Below, in pieces: positions 14,794 through 21,429 of a stretch of DNA of 21,429 nt. The notes below the pieces were generated by a model. It saw only the letters and a list, made by a program, of their open reading frames with translations. It did no database searches and was not told the DNA's origin. Position 1 is the first letter of the stretch. The number at the start of each line of letters is the position of its first letter. This DNA comes from Nocardioides sp. (GTDB lineage: Bacteria > Actinomycetota > Actinomycetes > Propionibacteriales > Nocardioidaceae): the NCBI RefSeq assembly GCF_030150155.1, contig NZ_JASLGR010000003.1, positions 1 to 21,429 on the forward strand, given 5' to 3'. The translations under genes and the position numbers were made by a program.

Positions 14794-15696
14794 TCAGAAC
14801 CGGTCGCCGGTGAGGAGCTCGTAGGCCTCGACGTAGCGCGCACGGGTGCGCTCGATCACCTCGGCCGGCAGCGCGGGCGGCTGCTCGCCGGAGCTCTTGT
14901 CCCAGCCCGAGGCCGGGGAGAGCAGCCAGTTGCGCACGATCTGCTTGTCGTAGGACGGCTGCACCTGGCCGGGCTTCCAGTCCGCCAGCGACCAGTACCG
15001 GCTGGAGTCGGGGGTGAGCACCTCGTCGGCGAGCACGATCGTGCGGTTGCCCAGGTCGTCGTGCTTGACCCCGAACTCGAACTTGGTGTCGGCCAGGATC
15101 AGGCCCGCACCGCGCGCGATCTCGTCGGCACGCTCGTAGACCTCCAGCGTCAGGCGACGCAGCTCGGCGGCGTCGTCCTCGCCGATCTGGTGGGCGACGG
15201 CCTCGTAGCTGACGTTCTCGTCGTGGTCGCCGAGCTCGGCCTTGGTGGCAGGGGTGAAGATCGGGCGCGGCAGCCGCGACCCGTCGACCAGGCCCTCGGG
15301 CAGCGCGACCCCGCAGACCTCGCCGGTGGCGGCGTAGTCGACCAGGCCCGACCCGGTCAGGTAGCCGCGCGCGACGCACTCCACCGGGAACATCTGGAGC
15401 TTGCGCACGATCAGGCCGCGACCTGCCACGGCGACCGGGACCTCGCGGGACAGGACGTGGTTGGAGACCATCGACTCGAGCTGGTCGAACCACCACAGCG
15501 AGAGCCGGGTGAGGATCTCGCCCTTGTCCGGGATCGTCGACTCGAGCACGTAGTCGAAGGCGCTGATCCGGTCGCTGGCCACCATCAGCAGCTCGCCGGC
15601 GTACGGACCCTCGGTCAGCTCGTAGAGGTCACGCACCTTCCCGGAGTGAACGTGGCGGGCGCCTGCGATGGCCGGAGCGTCGGGGATGTTCAGCAC
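14794..15696 (-). CDS. purC: Phosphoribosylaminoimidazole-succinocarboxamide synthase (SAICAR synthetase)
   Basis: This 300-residue enzyme of de novo purine synthesis joins CAIR and aspartate using ATP to give SAICAR. Conserved segments are SGKVRDLYEL, ASDRISAFDYVL, IPDKGEILTRLS, CVARGYLTGSG, LADTKFEFGV, and the C-terminal LTPDSSRYWSLADW and QPSYDKQIVRNWL. The length matches the longer ~300-residue form found in actinobacteria and fungi, not the ~237-residue form of E. coli or Bacillus. The ATG at 15696 begins the conserved domain. It stands alone here, with the convergent palindrome behind it and a divergent DUF421 gene 35 bp upstream. Confidence 0.97.
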   Translation of the reverse strand: MLNIPDAPAIAGARHVHSGKVRDLYELTEGPYAGELLMVASDRISAFDYVLESTIPDKGEILTRLSLWWFDQLESMVSNHVLSREVPVAVAGRGLIVRKLQMFPVECVARGYLTGSGLVDYAATGEVCGVALPEGLVDGSRLPRPIFTPATKAELGDHDENVSYEAVAHQIGEDDAAELRRLTLEVYERADEIARGAGLILADTKFEFGVKHDDLGNRTIVLADEVLTPDSSRYWSLADWKPGQVQPSYDKQIVRNWLLSPASGWDKSSGEQPPALPAEVIERTRARYVEAYELLTGDRF

Positions 15697-15731
15697 GGTC
15701 CCAGCCTAGTGCTGGTGCGAGAGTAGGTCGC

Positions 15732-16307
15732 ATGTGGAACGACCTCCTGGACATGCAGGTGTCCCTGCCGGACAAGGTGATCCGCACGATCGCCGTCTAC
15801 CTGGTCCTCGCCGCGCTCCTCCGCCTGGCCGGCAAGCGCGACCTGGCCCAGCTCAACGCGTTCGACCTGGTCGTGATGCTGCTGCTGTCCAACGTCGTCC
15901 AGAACGCCATCATCGGCCCCGACAACTCGATGCTGGGCGGCATCATCGGCGCCGTCGTGCTGATCATGGCCAACGCGGTCGTGGTCCGCATCGTGCGCCA
16001 GTCCGACTGGGCCTCGCGCCTCTTTGAAGGTACGCCGACGGTGCTGGCGCGCGACGGCGCCTGGGACGAGCACGCACTGGCCGACGAGGGTCTGCGCCGC
16101 GGGGACGTCGAGGTCGCCCTGCGCCGCCAGGGCGCCAACAACGTCGGCGAGGTCGACGAGGTCTCCCTCGAGCCCGGCGGCGCGATCGTGGTCAGCGTCA
16201 GGTCGGAGTACGAGTCGGCGACCAAGGCCGACATCGAGCGGCTGGAGGCCAAGCTGGACGCCCTGCTGGCAGCCCAGGCACCCCCGGCCGGACCTCAGAC
16301 CTCGTAG
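15732..16307 (+). CDS. DUF421/YetF-family membrane protein
   Basis: This 191-residue protein has about three transmembrane helices near the N-terminus (roughly 18-36, 47-62, 70-87), followed by a soluble domain. The LAGKRDLAQLNAFDLVVMLLLS segment and the later VARDGAWDEHALADEGLRRGDVEVALRRQG region match the YetF/YcaP family. The C-terminal tail has a short predicted coiled coil (KADIERLEAKLDALLA). The family function is not established; it has been linked to cell envelope or stress in some species. The ATG starts 35 bp from the divergent purC start. The 3' end overlaps the convergent oxidoreductase gene by 13 bp. Confidence 0.88.
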   Translation: MWNDLLDMQVSLPDKVIRTIAVYLVLAALLRLAGKRDLAQLNAFDLVVMLLLSNVVQNAIIGPDNSMLGGIIGAVVLIMANAVVVRIVRQSDWASRLFEGTPTVLARDGAWDEHALADEGLRRGDVEVALRRQGANNVGEVDEVSLEPGGAIVVSVRSEYESATKADIERLEAKLDALLAAQAPPAGPQTS

Positions 16308-17353
16308 GTCACACCCACCTCGGCCCGGATCGCGTCCATCGCCCGCATCAGGGTCAGGGTCTGCTCCCACGGCACCCGCGGCGACTCGGTGAGCCCGGCC
16401 CGCACGCAGCGGTGCACCTCGACGATCTCGTTGCCGTAGCCCCGCCCGATCACCGGCTCGGCACCGACGAGCTCCTGGGGTGCGGTGGAGCGCTCGTCGT
16501 CGGTCCACGCGGTCTTGGCGACGTGCGGGGTGAAGACCACCCGGGTCGGGTGGTGGAAGTCGTCGAAGGTGAGCCGGCCCCGGTCGGTCGCGATCGCCGC
16601 CGCCCGCGAGGACCACGACCGCATCGAGGCGGCCATCGTCGCCAGCGCTCCCCCGGCGTAGCGCCCGGTCATCACCACCGAGGCGTCGTAGCTGCCGTGC
16701 TCGGTGCTCACCACGTCGGCCTGGGCGGTGATCCGCTCGGCCGGCCCCAGCATCAGGTGGGCGAAGGTGAGCGGGTAGATCCCCATGTCGAGCAGCGCGC
16801 CGGCACCCAGCCGCGGGTCGAGCAGCCGGCTGGTCGGGTCCTCGGGGACGACGAAGCCGAGCTCGGCGTGCAGGTGTGCAGGCCTGCCGAACTCACCGGC
16901 CCGCACCCGGGCCGCGACGTCGATGATGGTGGGGTGGCAGGCGGTCCACATCGCCTCCATCAGGAACAGGCCGCGCTCGCGGGCCAGCGCGACCAGGGTC
17001 TCGGCGTCACTGGTGCGCAGCGTCAGCGGCTTCTCGCACAGCACGTGCTTGCCCGCCTCCAACGCCAGCCGGGCATCGTCCAGATGGCGTGAGTGCGGGG
17101 TCGCGACGTAGACGATGTCGACGTCAGGATCGGCCACCAGCGCCTCGTAGGAGCCATAGCCGCGGGCTCGGCCCGGGGCGTCGGGCCGGCCGTCGTACGC
17201 CGTCACGAAGGCCTCCGCCGAGGCCAGGCTCCGCGACCCGACGGCCTCCAGCCGGGCATCGGGGACCAGCCGCAGGTCGGCGGCGAACTGGTGGGCGATC
17301 TTGCCGGTCGCGAGGATCCCCCAGCGCAGCACCGGGGACGGGGACGCAGTCAT
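16295..17353 (-). CDS. Gfo/Idh/MocA-family NAD(P)-dependent oxidoreductase
   Basis: This 352-residue cytoplasmic dehydrogenase has an N-terminal Rossmann domain with GILATGKIA (12-20), YVATPHSRH (82-90), and the family-defining CEKPL with Lys108. MEAMWTACHP (132-141) resembles the group including trans-1,2-dihydrobenzene-1,2-diol dehydrogenase and glucose-fructose oxidoreductase. A C-terminal substrate-binding domain follows. Substrates are usually sugars, cyclitols or their derivatives. The ATG at 17353 has only a weak AGG upstream, within a 10-bp direct repeat. It is divergent from an MFS transporter of the sugar/glycoside type over 59 bp, so the two may share regulation and substrate. Confidence 0.93.
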   Translation of the reverse strand: MTASPSPVLRWGILATGKIAHQFAADLRLVPDARLEAVGSRSLASAEAFVTAYDGRPDAPGRARGYGSYEALVADPDVDIVYVATPHSRHLDDARLALEAGKHVLCEKPLTLRTSDAETLVALARERGLFLMEAMWTACHPTIIDVAARVRAGEFGRPAHLHAELGFVVPEDPTSRLLDPRLGAGALLDMGIYPLTFAHLMLGPAERITAQADVVSTEHGSYDASVVMTGRYAGGALATMAASMRSWSSRAAAIATDRGRLTFDDFHHPTRVVFTPHVAKTAWTDDERSTAPQELVGAEPVIGRGYGNEIVEVHRCVRAGLTESPRVPWEQTLTLMRAMDAIRAEVGVTYEV

Positions 17354-17356
17354 GGG

Positions 17357-17376
17357 GCGAACCTACGCGAACCTGC
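17357..17376. repeat. 10-bp direct repeat in the divergent promoter gap (GCGAACCTRC x2)
   Basis: Two head-to-tail copies (17357-17366 and 17367-17376) differ at one base. They lie just upstream of the oxidoreductase ATG and inside the 59-bp gap shared with the MFS gene. They could be a regulator binding site or the leader of the minus-strand gene. Confidence 0.4.
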
Positions 17377-17412
17377 GCACGCTGCGGGTCCGGGCGTGGA
17401 AGGGTGAGCGCC

Positions 17413-18630
17413 ATGAGCACGGCCACGACGGTGAGCGCCCCCGTCACTCGCGGCTGGACCTCGCGCTTCGGCCTGGTCTGGTTCGGCATCTGGCTGGCCT
17501 GGCTGGTGCCGATCCAGCTGGCCCTGCCCGAGCAGCTCGACCACGTCGACCCGGGCCACTCGATCCGGGACTTCGGCATCATCAACGGGGTCGTCGGCGT
17601 GGTCGCGATCATCACCCTGCCGCTCTTCGGGGCGCTGTGCGACAGGACCCGCTCGCCGTTCGGCCGGCGCCGGGTCTGGGTCGTGATCGGGCTGGCGGTC
17701 TTCGCCGCCGGGATCGTGGCCTCGGGGCTGATGACGCAGTGGATGCTGATCGGGGTGGCCTGGACCGTGGCCTCGGTCGGCTACAACATCCTGTCCGCGA
17801 CCCTGGCCGCGGTGGTGGCCGACCAGGTGCCCGAGCAGCAGCGCGGCGTGATCTCGGCGGCGATGTACGGCCCCCAGGCGGTCGGGATCCTGTTCGGGGT
17901 GGTCGCCGTCGGCGGGCTCTCGGACCTGGGGCGCTACCTGGTGATCGCGGCGGTGCTGGTGGTGTGCGTGCTGCCCTGGCTGCTGCGTCAGCGTGACGTC
18001 GTACCGGCGTCGGGGGCGGGCACGGTCCGGATCCGCGACATCTTCGCCACGATGGCCGTCGACCCGCGCGCCGACCCCGACTTCGCCTGGGGCTTCGCCG
18101 GCCGGCTGCTGGTCAACCTCGGCAACGCCCTAGGCACCACCCAGATGCTCTTCTTCCTGCGCGACGGGCTGCGGGTGCACGACCCGGACGGCACCCTGAC
18201 GCTGGTGCTGCTGGCCTATCTGGCGGCGACCCTGATCGCGACCTGGGTGGCCGGCACGCTCTCGGACCGCAGCGGCAAGCGCCGGATCTTCGTCGCCTGG
18301 GCGGCCGCGCTGTCGGCCTCGAGCGGGGTGCTCCTCGCCCTGGCGCCCTCCCTCCCGATGACGTACGTCGCCGCCGCCCTCGCCGGGGCCGGGTACGGCG
18401 CCTACATGGCCGTGGACCAGGCCCTGATCACCGCGGTGCTCCCCGCCGCCGAGGACCGGGCCAAGGACCTCGGCATCATGAACATCGGCTCGGCCGGCCC
18501 GCAGGCCTTCGGCGCCCTCTTCGCCAGCGGCCTGATCAACGCCTCGGGCTTCGGTCTGCTCTTCACCGTCTCAGCGGTGGTGGCGATCGCCGGGACGCTG
18601 ATGGTCTACCGGATCAAGTCCGTCCCCTGA
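17413..18630 (+). CDS. MFS transporter (possible sugar/glycoside carrier)
   Basis: This 405-residue integral membrane protein has about twelve hydrophobic segments. The MFS motif A variant GALCDRTRSPFGRRR lies between helices 2 and 3, and a second copy-like GTLSDRSGKRR lies between helices 8 and 9. The early WFGIWLAWLVPIQLALPEQ and the motif set recall the glycoside-pentoside-hexuronide/sugar branch, but the substrate is not determined. ATG 17413 has GGAAGG nine bases upstream. A GTG at 17404 in the same frame is too close to that site. It is divergent from a Gfo/Idh/MocA dehydrogenase, a common partner of sugar carriers. Confidence 0.9.
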   Translation: MSTATTVSAPVTRGWTSRFGLVWFGIWLAWLVPIQLALPEQLDHVDPGHSIRDFGIINGVVGVVAIITLPLFGALCDRTRSPFGRRRVWVVIGLAVFAAGIVASGLMTQWMLIGVAWTVASVGYNILSATLAAVVADQVPEQQRGVISAAMYGPQAVGILFGVVAVGGLSDLGRYLVIAAVLVVCVLPWLLRQRDVVPASGAGTVRIRDIFATMAVDPRADPDFAWGFAGRLLVNLGNALGTTQMLFFLRDGLRVHDPDGTLTLVLLAYLAATLIATWVAGTLSDRSGKRRIFVAWAAALSASSGVLLALAPSLPMTYVAAALAGAGYGAYMAVDQALITAVLPAAEDRAKDLGIMNIGSAGPQAFGALFASGLINASGFGLLFTVSAVVAIAGTLMVYRIKSVP

Positions 18631-18631
18631 C

Positions 18632-18697
18632 GCCGACTTCCGGGTTCACCACCGCCGACTTCCGGGTTCGCCACAGCCCAGATCCGGGTTCGCCACC
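18632..18697. repeat. Three 22-bp tandem repeats upstream of the MhuD-like gene
   Basis: Units 18632-18653, 18654-18675 and 18676-18697 share the core TCCGGGTTC and end in CACC or CACA. They fill almost the whole 85-bp gap between the MFS stop codon and the next ATG. Units 1 and 2 differ at two positions; unit 3 is more diverged at its start. Unit 2 contains ACTTCCGGGTTCG, which also occurs in the strand complementary to the 5S rRNA of this window. Confidence 0.9.
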
Positions 18698-18715
18698 GCG
18701 CACTAGGCTCACCCC

Positions 18716-19033
18716 ATGTCCGTCGTGAAGATCAACGCCATCCAGGTCCCCGAGGGCGCCGGCCCCGAGCTCGAGAAGCGCTTCGCCGCCCGCGCCGGCG
18801 CGGTCGAGGGCTCACCCGGCTTCCTCGGCTTCCAGCTGCTGCGCCCCACCGCCGGGGAGAGCCGCTACTTCGTCGTCACCCAATGGGAGAGCGAGGAGGC
18901 GTTCGCCGCCTGGCGCGACGGCGACGCGCGCGCCGCCCACGCCACCCCCGAGGGCGAGACTCCCCGCCGTCCGGTCTCCACCGGCGCAGACCTGCTGGAG
19001 TTCGAGGTCGTCCTCGACGTCTCCCCCGCCTGA
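18716..19033 (+). CDS. mhuD: Haem-degrading monooxygenase, MhuD-like (ABM/IsdG superfamily)
   Basis: This 105-residue ferredoxin-like alpha/beta-barrel monomer probably dimerises. It strongly resembles Mycobacterium tuberculosis MhuD (Rv3592) along its length, for example VVKINAI, GAGPELEKRFA, SPGFLGFQLLRP and LLEFEVVLDV. Residues known to matter in MhuD are at the same positions: Asn7, Phe23, Arg26, Trp66 and the haem ligand His75. MhuD opens haem to release iron and yields mycobilin. Conservation makes haem degradation likely here, though the product type cannot be read from sequence. The ATG is preceded by three 22-bp repeats and not by an obvious ribosome-binding site. A strong palindrome follows. 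No haem importer is next to it. Confidence 0.9.
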   Translation: MSVVKINAIQVPEGAGPELEKRFAARAGAVEGSPGFLGFQLLRPTAGESRYFVVTQWESEEAFAAWRDGDARAAHATPEGETPRRPVSTGADLLEFEVVLDVSPA

Positions 19034-19060
19034 GCGCGCACCTGCGCCCCAGACCAGACG

Positions 19061-19096
19061 GCACCGCCCCCGGGAGGATCCTCCCGGGGGCGGTGC
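19061..19096. terminator. Bidirectional terminator palindrome (perfect 36-bp self-complementary)
   Basis: The sequence from GCACCGCC to GGCGGTGC is fully self-complementary over 36 bp, giving a 16-bp stem with a GATC loop in RNA. It sits between the convergent ends of the MhuD-like gene (19033) and the membrane protein gene (19113) and should stop both transcripts. Confidence 0.82.
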
Positions 19097-19112
19097 TGCG
19101 TCCGTACGTCGA

Positions 19113-20195
19113 TCAGCCGTCGACCCCACCGGGGCACCCGAAGGACCCCTGGTCGACGCCGTCCCCGACGAGCGTGCCCGAGGCGACCACGTCGGCGTAC
19201 TGCCAGTACAGCGCCGGCCAGTCGCCCTTCGCGGCCATCTCCTGCAGGATCGGCCACGACGGACTGGTGGCGAGCGCGTCCGCGGCCGCCTTCCGCCCCG
19301 CCGCCCCGGTCTTGAAGACGTCGACCCAGGCACAGAGCACCTGGCCCGTCACCGCCGCACCGAACTGGTAGCGGTCACCCATCTCCTTCGGCGCCTTGAA
19401 CCGGAACCCGTCGGGCACGGGGATGCCCTGGAGCATCGCGGCCGCCTCCTGCGCCGCGGCCGACGGCTTGACCACCGACGCGGGCATCGCCGCCAGAAAC
19501 TCCGGGACGGTGAGCTGACGCAGATCCTGGAGCAGTCCGGTGTACGCCGTCTCGTCGAGGTCCATCCCCCGCAGCTCGACGAACGAGTCACCGGCGGGCT
19601 TGAGCAGCGTCACGGTCACCTTGCCGCCGAGCCGGAAGGAGGTCGCCCTCTCCCCCAGCACGGTGCTGGTGAACTCGTCGTCGGCCGGTGCCGACGGCCC
19701 GGGGTCGCTGCGCCACTCGGCCAGCCGCTGGTCGTAGTCGCCCCGCGGGAACCAGTGCACGCTGAAGTAGCCCGCCCCGTCGCTGAACACCAGCTGACCG
19801 GTGTCGTGCCCGAAGCCCTCGACCGAGTCCACGGCCCACCCGCTGCGCTGCAGCATCAGGCGCGGCATCCGCTCGGCCTTGGCGACCAGGGCCACCGAGA
19901 ACGTGCCGGTGCCGGCGGAGGCCGACGGGGACGCGGAGTCGCCCTTCGTGCTGGTCGGACCGGCCGAGGGCGCCTTCACCTGCGGGACCGAGCCCTGGTC
20001 GCGCCCCTGCACGACGATGGTGACGCCCGCAGCGGCGATGGCGGCTGCTGCGACACTGCCCAGCGCCACCCGGTAGGCGGTGCGCCGGCGGGGCCGTGCG
20101 AAGACGTCGTACGGCTGCGCGAGGAGCTCCTCGAGGAGCTCGTGACGAGCGTAGGTCAGCGGGAGGCGGCGAACCTCGTCCTCGGTGTAGGTCAT
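19113..20195 (-). CDS. Single-pass membrane protein, probable partner of the adjacent sigma factor
   Basis: I do not recognise a named family. The 360-residue protein has a ~40-residue N-terminal cytoplasmic part (YTEDEVRRLPLTYARHELLE and basic RPRRR), one transmembrane helix (about 43-63), a Ser/Thr/Pro/Gly-rich linker (70-100) and a ~260-residue outer domain. That domain has two late Cys residues (VLCAW and SFGCPG) that could form a disulfide. Its ATG overlaps the sigma factor stop by 4 nt (ATGA). This layout is typical of sigma/anti-sigma pairs with a small inner segment binding sigma, but no HxxxCxxC zinc motif is present. An anti-sigma role is therefore inferred from context only. Confidence 0.75.
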   Translation of the reverse strand: MTYTEDEVRRLPLTYARHELLEELLAQPYDVFARPRRRTAYRVALGSVAAAAIAAAGVTIVVQGRDQGSVPQVKAPSAGPTSTKGDSASPSASAGTGTFSVALVAKAERMPRLMLQRSGWAVDSVEGFGHDTGQLVFSDGAGYFSVHWFPRGDYDQRLAEWRSDPGPSAPADDEFTSTVLGERATSFRLGGKVTVTLLKPAGDSFVELRGMDLDETAYTGLLQDLRQLTVPEFLAAMPASVVKPSAAAQEAAAMLQGIPVPDGFRFKAPKEMGDRYQFGAAVTGQVLCAWVDVFKTGAAGRKAAADALATSPSWPILQEMAAKGDWPALYWQYADVVASGTLVGDGVDQGSFGCPGGVDG

Positions 20196-20731
20196 GACAG
20201 TGTCCCTTCGATGGTGGTCTCGGCTATGACATGTCCGCCTCCGGGCGGATCGTCACCGAGCTGGGCACGCAACCTGCCCTTGGCACGGGAGAGCCGTGCC
20301 CGCGAGGCGCCCTCGGCGATGCCCAGCACCGCTGCGATCTCGCGCGGCTCCAGGCCCTCCCACAACGAGAGCTCCAGCACCTCGCGGTCCTTCTCGCTCA
20401 GCGCACGCAGCGCCCGCATCACGTCGGTCGTGGTGGCGATCCGCTCCGCATGGTCGGGCACCGCGGCCGCCAACTCGGACCGGAGCCGGGAACCGAGCCG
20501 GTCGCGACGCAGCGCCGCTCGCCGACGGTTCGCCATCACCCGGCGAGCAGCACCGAACAGCCACAGCCGGGCATCGCCCTCCGGGACGTCGTCCAGACGC
20601 CTCCAGGCAGCCAGGAACGTCTCGCTGACCACGTCGGCTGCATCCTCGGCAGACGGGGTCCGCCTCAGCGCGAAGGCCAGCAGACCATCGAAGTTGGCGT
20701 CGTACAACGCTCGGAACCGGGCAGCTCTCAT
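20192..20731 (-). CDS. RNA polymerase sigma factor, ECF/sigma-70 family
   Basis: This 179-residue protein contains sigma region 2 (FRALYDANFDGLLAFALRR, AEDAADVVSETFLAAWRRL, RLWLFGAARRVMANRRR) and region 4 (LSEKDREVLELSLWEGLEPREIAAVLGIAEGASRARLSRAKGRLRAQL), with nothing between but a short linker. This is the usual two-domain extracytoplasmic-function layout. It should redirect RNA polymerase to a small regulon, held in check by the coupled downstream membrane protein. The ATG at 20731 begins region 2 directly, and the preceding AGGTAGAG is a moderate ribosome-binding site. It lies 30 bp after the Nudix stop, so the three genes may be one transcript. Confidence 0.93.
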   Translation of the reverse strand: MRAARFRALYDANFDGLLAFALRRTPSAEDAADVVSETFLAAWRRLDDVPEGDARLWLFGAARRVMANRRRAALRRDRLGSRLRSELAAAVPDHAERIATTTDVMRALRALSEKDREVLELSLWEGLEPREIAAVLGIAEGASRARLSRAKGRLRAQLGDDPPGGGHVIAETTIEGTLS

Positions 20732-20761
20732 GTCTCTACCTGTCCGGCTCGTGGCCCATCG

Positions 20762-21160
20762 TTACAGCCGACGCAGCAGCGGTACGACGTTCAGCGCGGT
20801 CATCGGCGCCGTGCGGGGGTCGAACTCGAGCTCGTCGAGCGTTGCCCACCGCGCTTCCTCGATCTCGGCGGCGACGACGGGCTCCACCGGGTGGGGCCAG
20901 GTGAAGACGGTCGAGCGCAGGAGATGACCGGGCTCGTTGGCCGCCTCGGACTCGAACTCGCCGAGCAAGGCGAGCTCCGACGTCGACAAAGTGATTCCCA
21001 GCTCTTCGGAGATCTCCCGGACCGCGGTCTCCACCGGCGTCTCGCCGGCCTCCGGCTTTCCACCGGGAAGCATGAAGCGATCGGTCCCGCGCTTGCGCAC
21101 CGAGAGCACGCGGCCCTCGGCATCGCGGAACACCACAGCCGACACGGTGATCGTCTTCAT
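20762..21160 (-). CDS. Nudix hydrolase
   Basis: This 132-residue protein is a minimal Nudix fold. The full Nudix box runs from Gly34 to Ile56 (GKPEAGE then REISEELGI), matching Gx5Ex7REUxEExGU with the metal-binding Glu residues 49, 52 and 53. Members hydrolyse nucleoside diphosphates linked to another group, such as oxidised nucleotides or sugar nucleotides; the substrate is not readable here. The ATG at 21160 follows GGGAAG. The gene lies just beyond the rrn operon terminator hairpin on the same strand, so its own promoter must lie within roughly 21161-21185 or it depends on read-through of the rRNA transcript. Confidence 0.93.
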   Translation of the reverse strand: MKTITVSAVVFRDAEGRVLSVRKRGTDRFMLPGGKPEAGETPVETAVREISEELGITLSTSELALLGEFESEAANEPGHLLRSTVFTWPHPVEPVVAAEIEEARWATLDELEFDPRTAPMTALNVVPLLRRL

Positions 21161-21185
21161 GAGGTCATCTTCCCAGGAAATGGCA

Positions 21186-21217
21186 GCAGGGCCATCCCGT
21201 GAACGGGATGGCCCTGC
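21186..21217 (-). terminator. Terminator hairpin of the rrn operon (14-bp perfect stem)
   Basis: Arms 21186-21199 and 21204-21217 pair perfectly around a TGAA loop. It lies 12 bp beyond the 3' end of the 5S rRNA gene on the minus strand and is followed there by TGCCATTTCC, weakly T-rich. Confidence 0.82.
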
Positions 21218-21229
21218 GCATAAAGTATG

Positions 21230-21346
21230 TCCGGCGGCGTCCTACTCTCCCACAACCTCGCGGTTGCAGTACCATCGGCGCTGAGAAACTTAACTTCCGG
21301 GTTCGGGATGGGACCGGGTGTTTCCCTCTCGCTATGGCCGCCGTAA
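21230..21346 (-). rRNA. rrf: 5S ribosomal RNA
   Basis: The minus strand reads TTACGGCGGCCATAGCG at the 5' end, CCCATCCCGAACCCGGAAG in the conserved loop B/C region, GATGGTACTGC, GGGAGAGTAGG in the loop E/helix IV region, and closes with CGCCGCCGGA. The ends pair as helix I (CGGCGGC with GCCGCCG). The 117-nt length is usual for actinobacteria. End positions are good to within one or two bases. The 23S gene should lie just beyond the right edge. Confidence 0.96.
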
Positions 21347-21429
21347 CTCTAGCGATCACCTCACACGTGCAATAGTGCACTGTGTGGGCAACCAAGTCTT
21401 GGTTGTCACAATGTTAGTGGACGCGGGCA
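21347..21429 (-). other. Spacer between 23S and 5S rRNA
   Basis: This is the leader of 5S within the rrn transcript. It can form two hairpins: 21362-21386 (10 bp with one bulged base, ATAG loop) and 21389-21405 (CAACCAA-GTC-TTGGTTG). These are probable processing signals. On the minus strand it begins with CGCGTCCACT near the window edge, which resembles the sequence just after the 23S 3' end in other actinobacteria, as far as I recall, so 23S itself is probably not included. Confidence 0.6.

Noticed and set aside
18632..18697. CRISPR array
   Set aside because: The units are directly adjacent without spacers, only three copies, and no cas genes are present.
21362..21405. tRNA gene in the rRNA spacer
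   Set aside because: The hairpins do not form a cloverleaf and no T-loop or acceptor-stem pattern is present; the segment is too short.

Overview
The window is high-GC, densely coded DNA from a Gram-positive actinobacterium. Nocardioidaceae (Nocardioides-like) is my best guess. The reasons are strong G/C bias at third codon positions, GTG starts, a ~300-residue PurC, a haem-degrading monooxygenase of the mycobacterial MhuD type, and a 117-nt 5S rRNA whose upstream spacer looks actinobacterial. The genus is an inference from memory of these families.

Region 1 (1-9704) is one compact minus-strand operon of eight genes, read from 9536 down to 73: permease, permease, substrate-binding lipoprotein, ATPase, metal-dependent amidohydrolase, DeoR-type regulator, BtpA/SgcQ-family TIM barrel and FGGY sugar kinase. 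The transporter is of the BMP/NupNOPQ type, which usually imports nucleosides. Coupled and overlapping starts tie the first six genes together. The set reads as a self-contained import-and-breakdown pathway for a nucleoside-like or other glycosylated nitrogenous compound, with the DeoR protein probably sensing a phosphorylated intermediate made by the kinase. The exact substrate is not evident, and I know of no described pathway with this gene set. A 71-bp sequence, itself half of a ~114-bp near-perfect palindrome, occurs in inverted orientation on both sides of the operon (1-71 and 9705-9775). The promoter region holds two adjacent perfect inverted repeats, which are candidate operators.

Region 2 (9819-14742) has an acyl-CoA ligase on the minus strand. 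Divergent from it is a three-gene plus-strand operon with stop/start overlaps: an FMO-type flavin monooxygenase, a bile acid:sodium symporter-family (BASS) transporter and an extended-SDR NAD(P)-dependent epimerase/dehydrogenase. Together they suggest uptake, oxygenation and CoA activation of a hydrophobic ketone or acid.

Region 3 (14743-19096) contains purC, a DUF421/YetF membrane protein, a Gfo/Idh/MocA oxidoreductase, an MFS transporter of the glycoside/sugar type and an MhuD-like haem-degrading monooxygenase. It also carries two strong terminator palindromes and a block of three 22-bp tandem repeats.

Region 4 (19113-21429) is a minus-strand set: 5S rRNA at the end of an rrn operon, its terminator, a Nudix hydrolase, an ECF-type sigma factor and a translationally coupled single-pass membrane protein that is probably the sigma factor's regulatory partner. 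No tRNA, CRISPR array, transposase, integrase or phage gene was seen.
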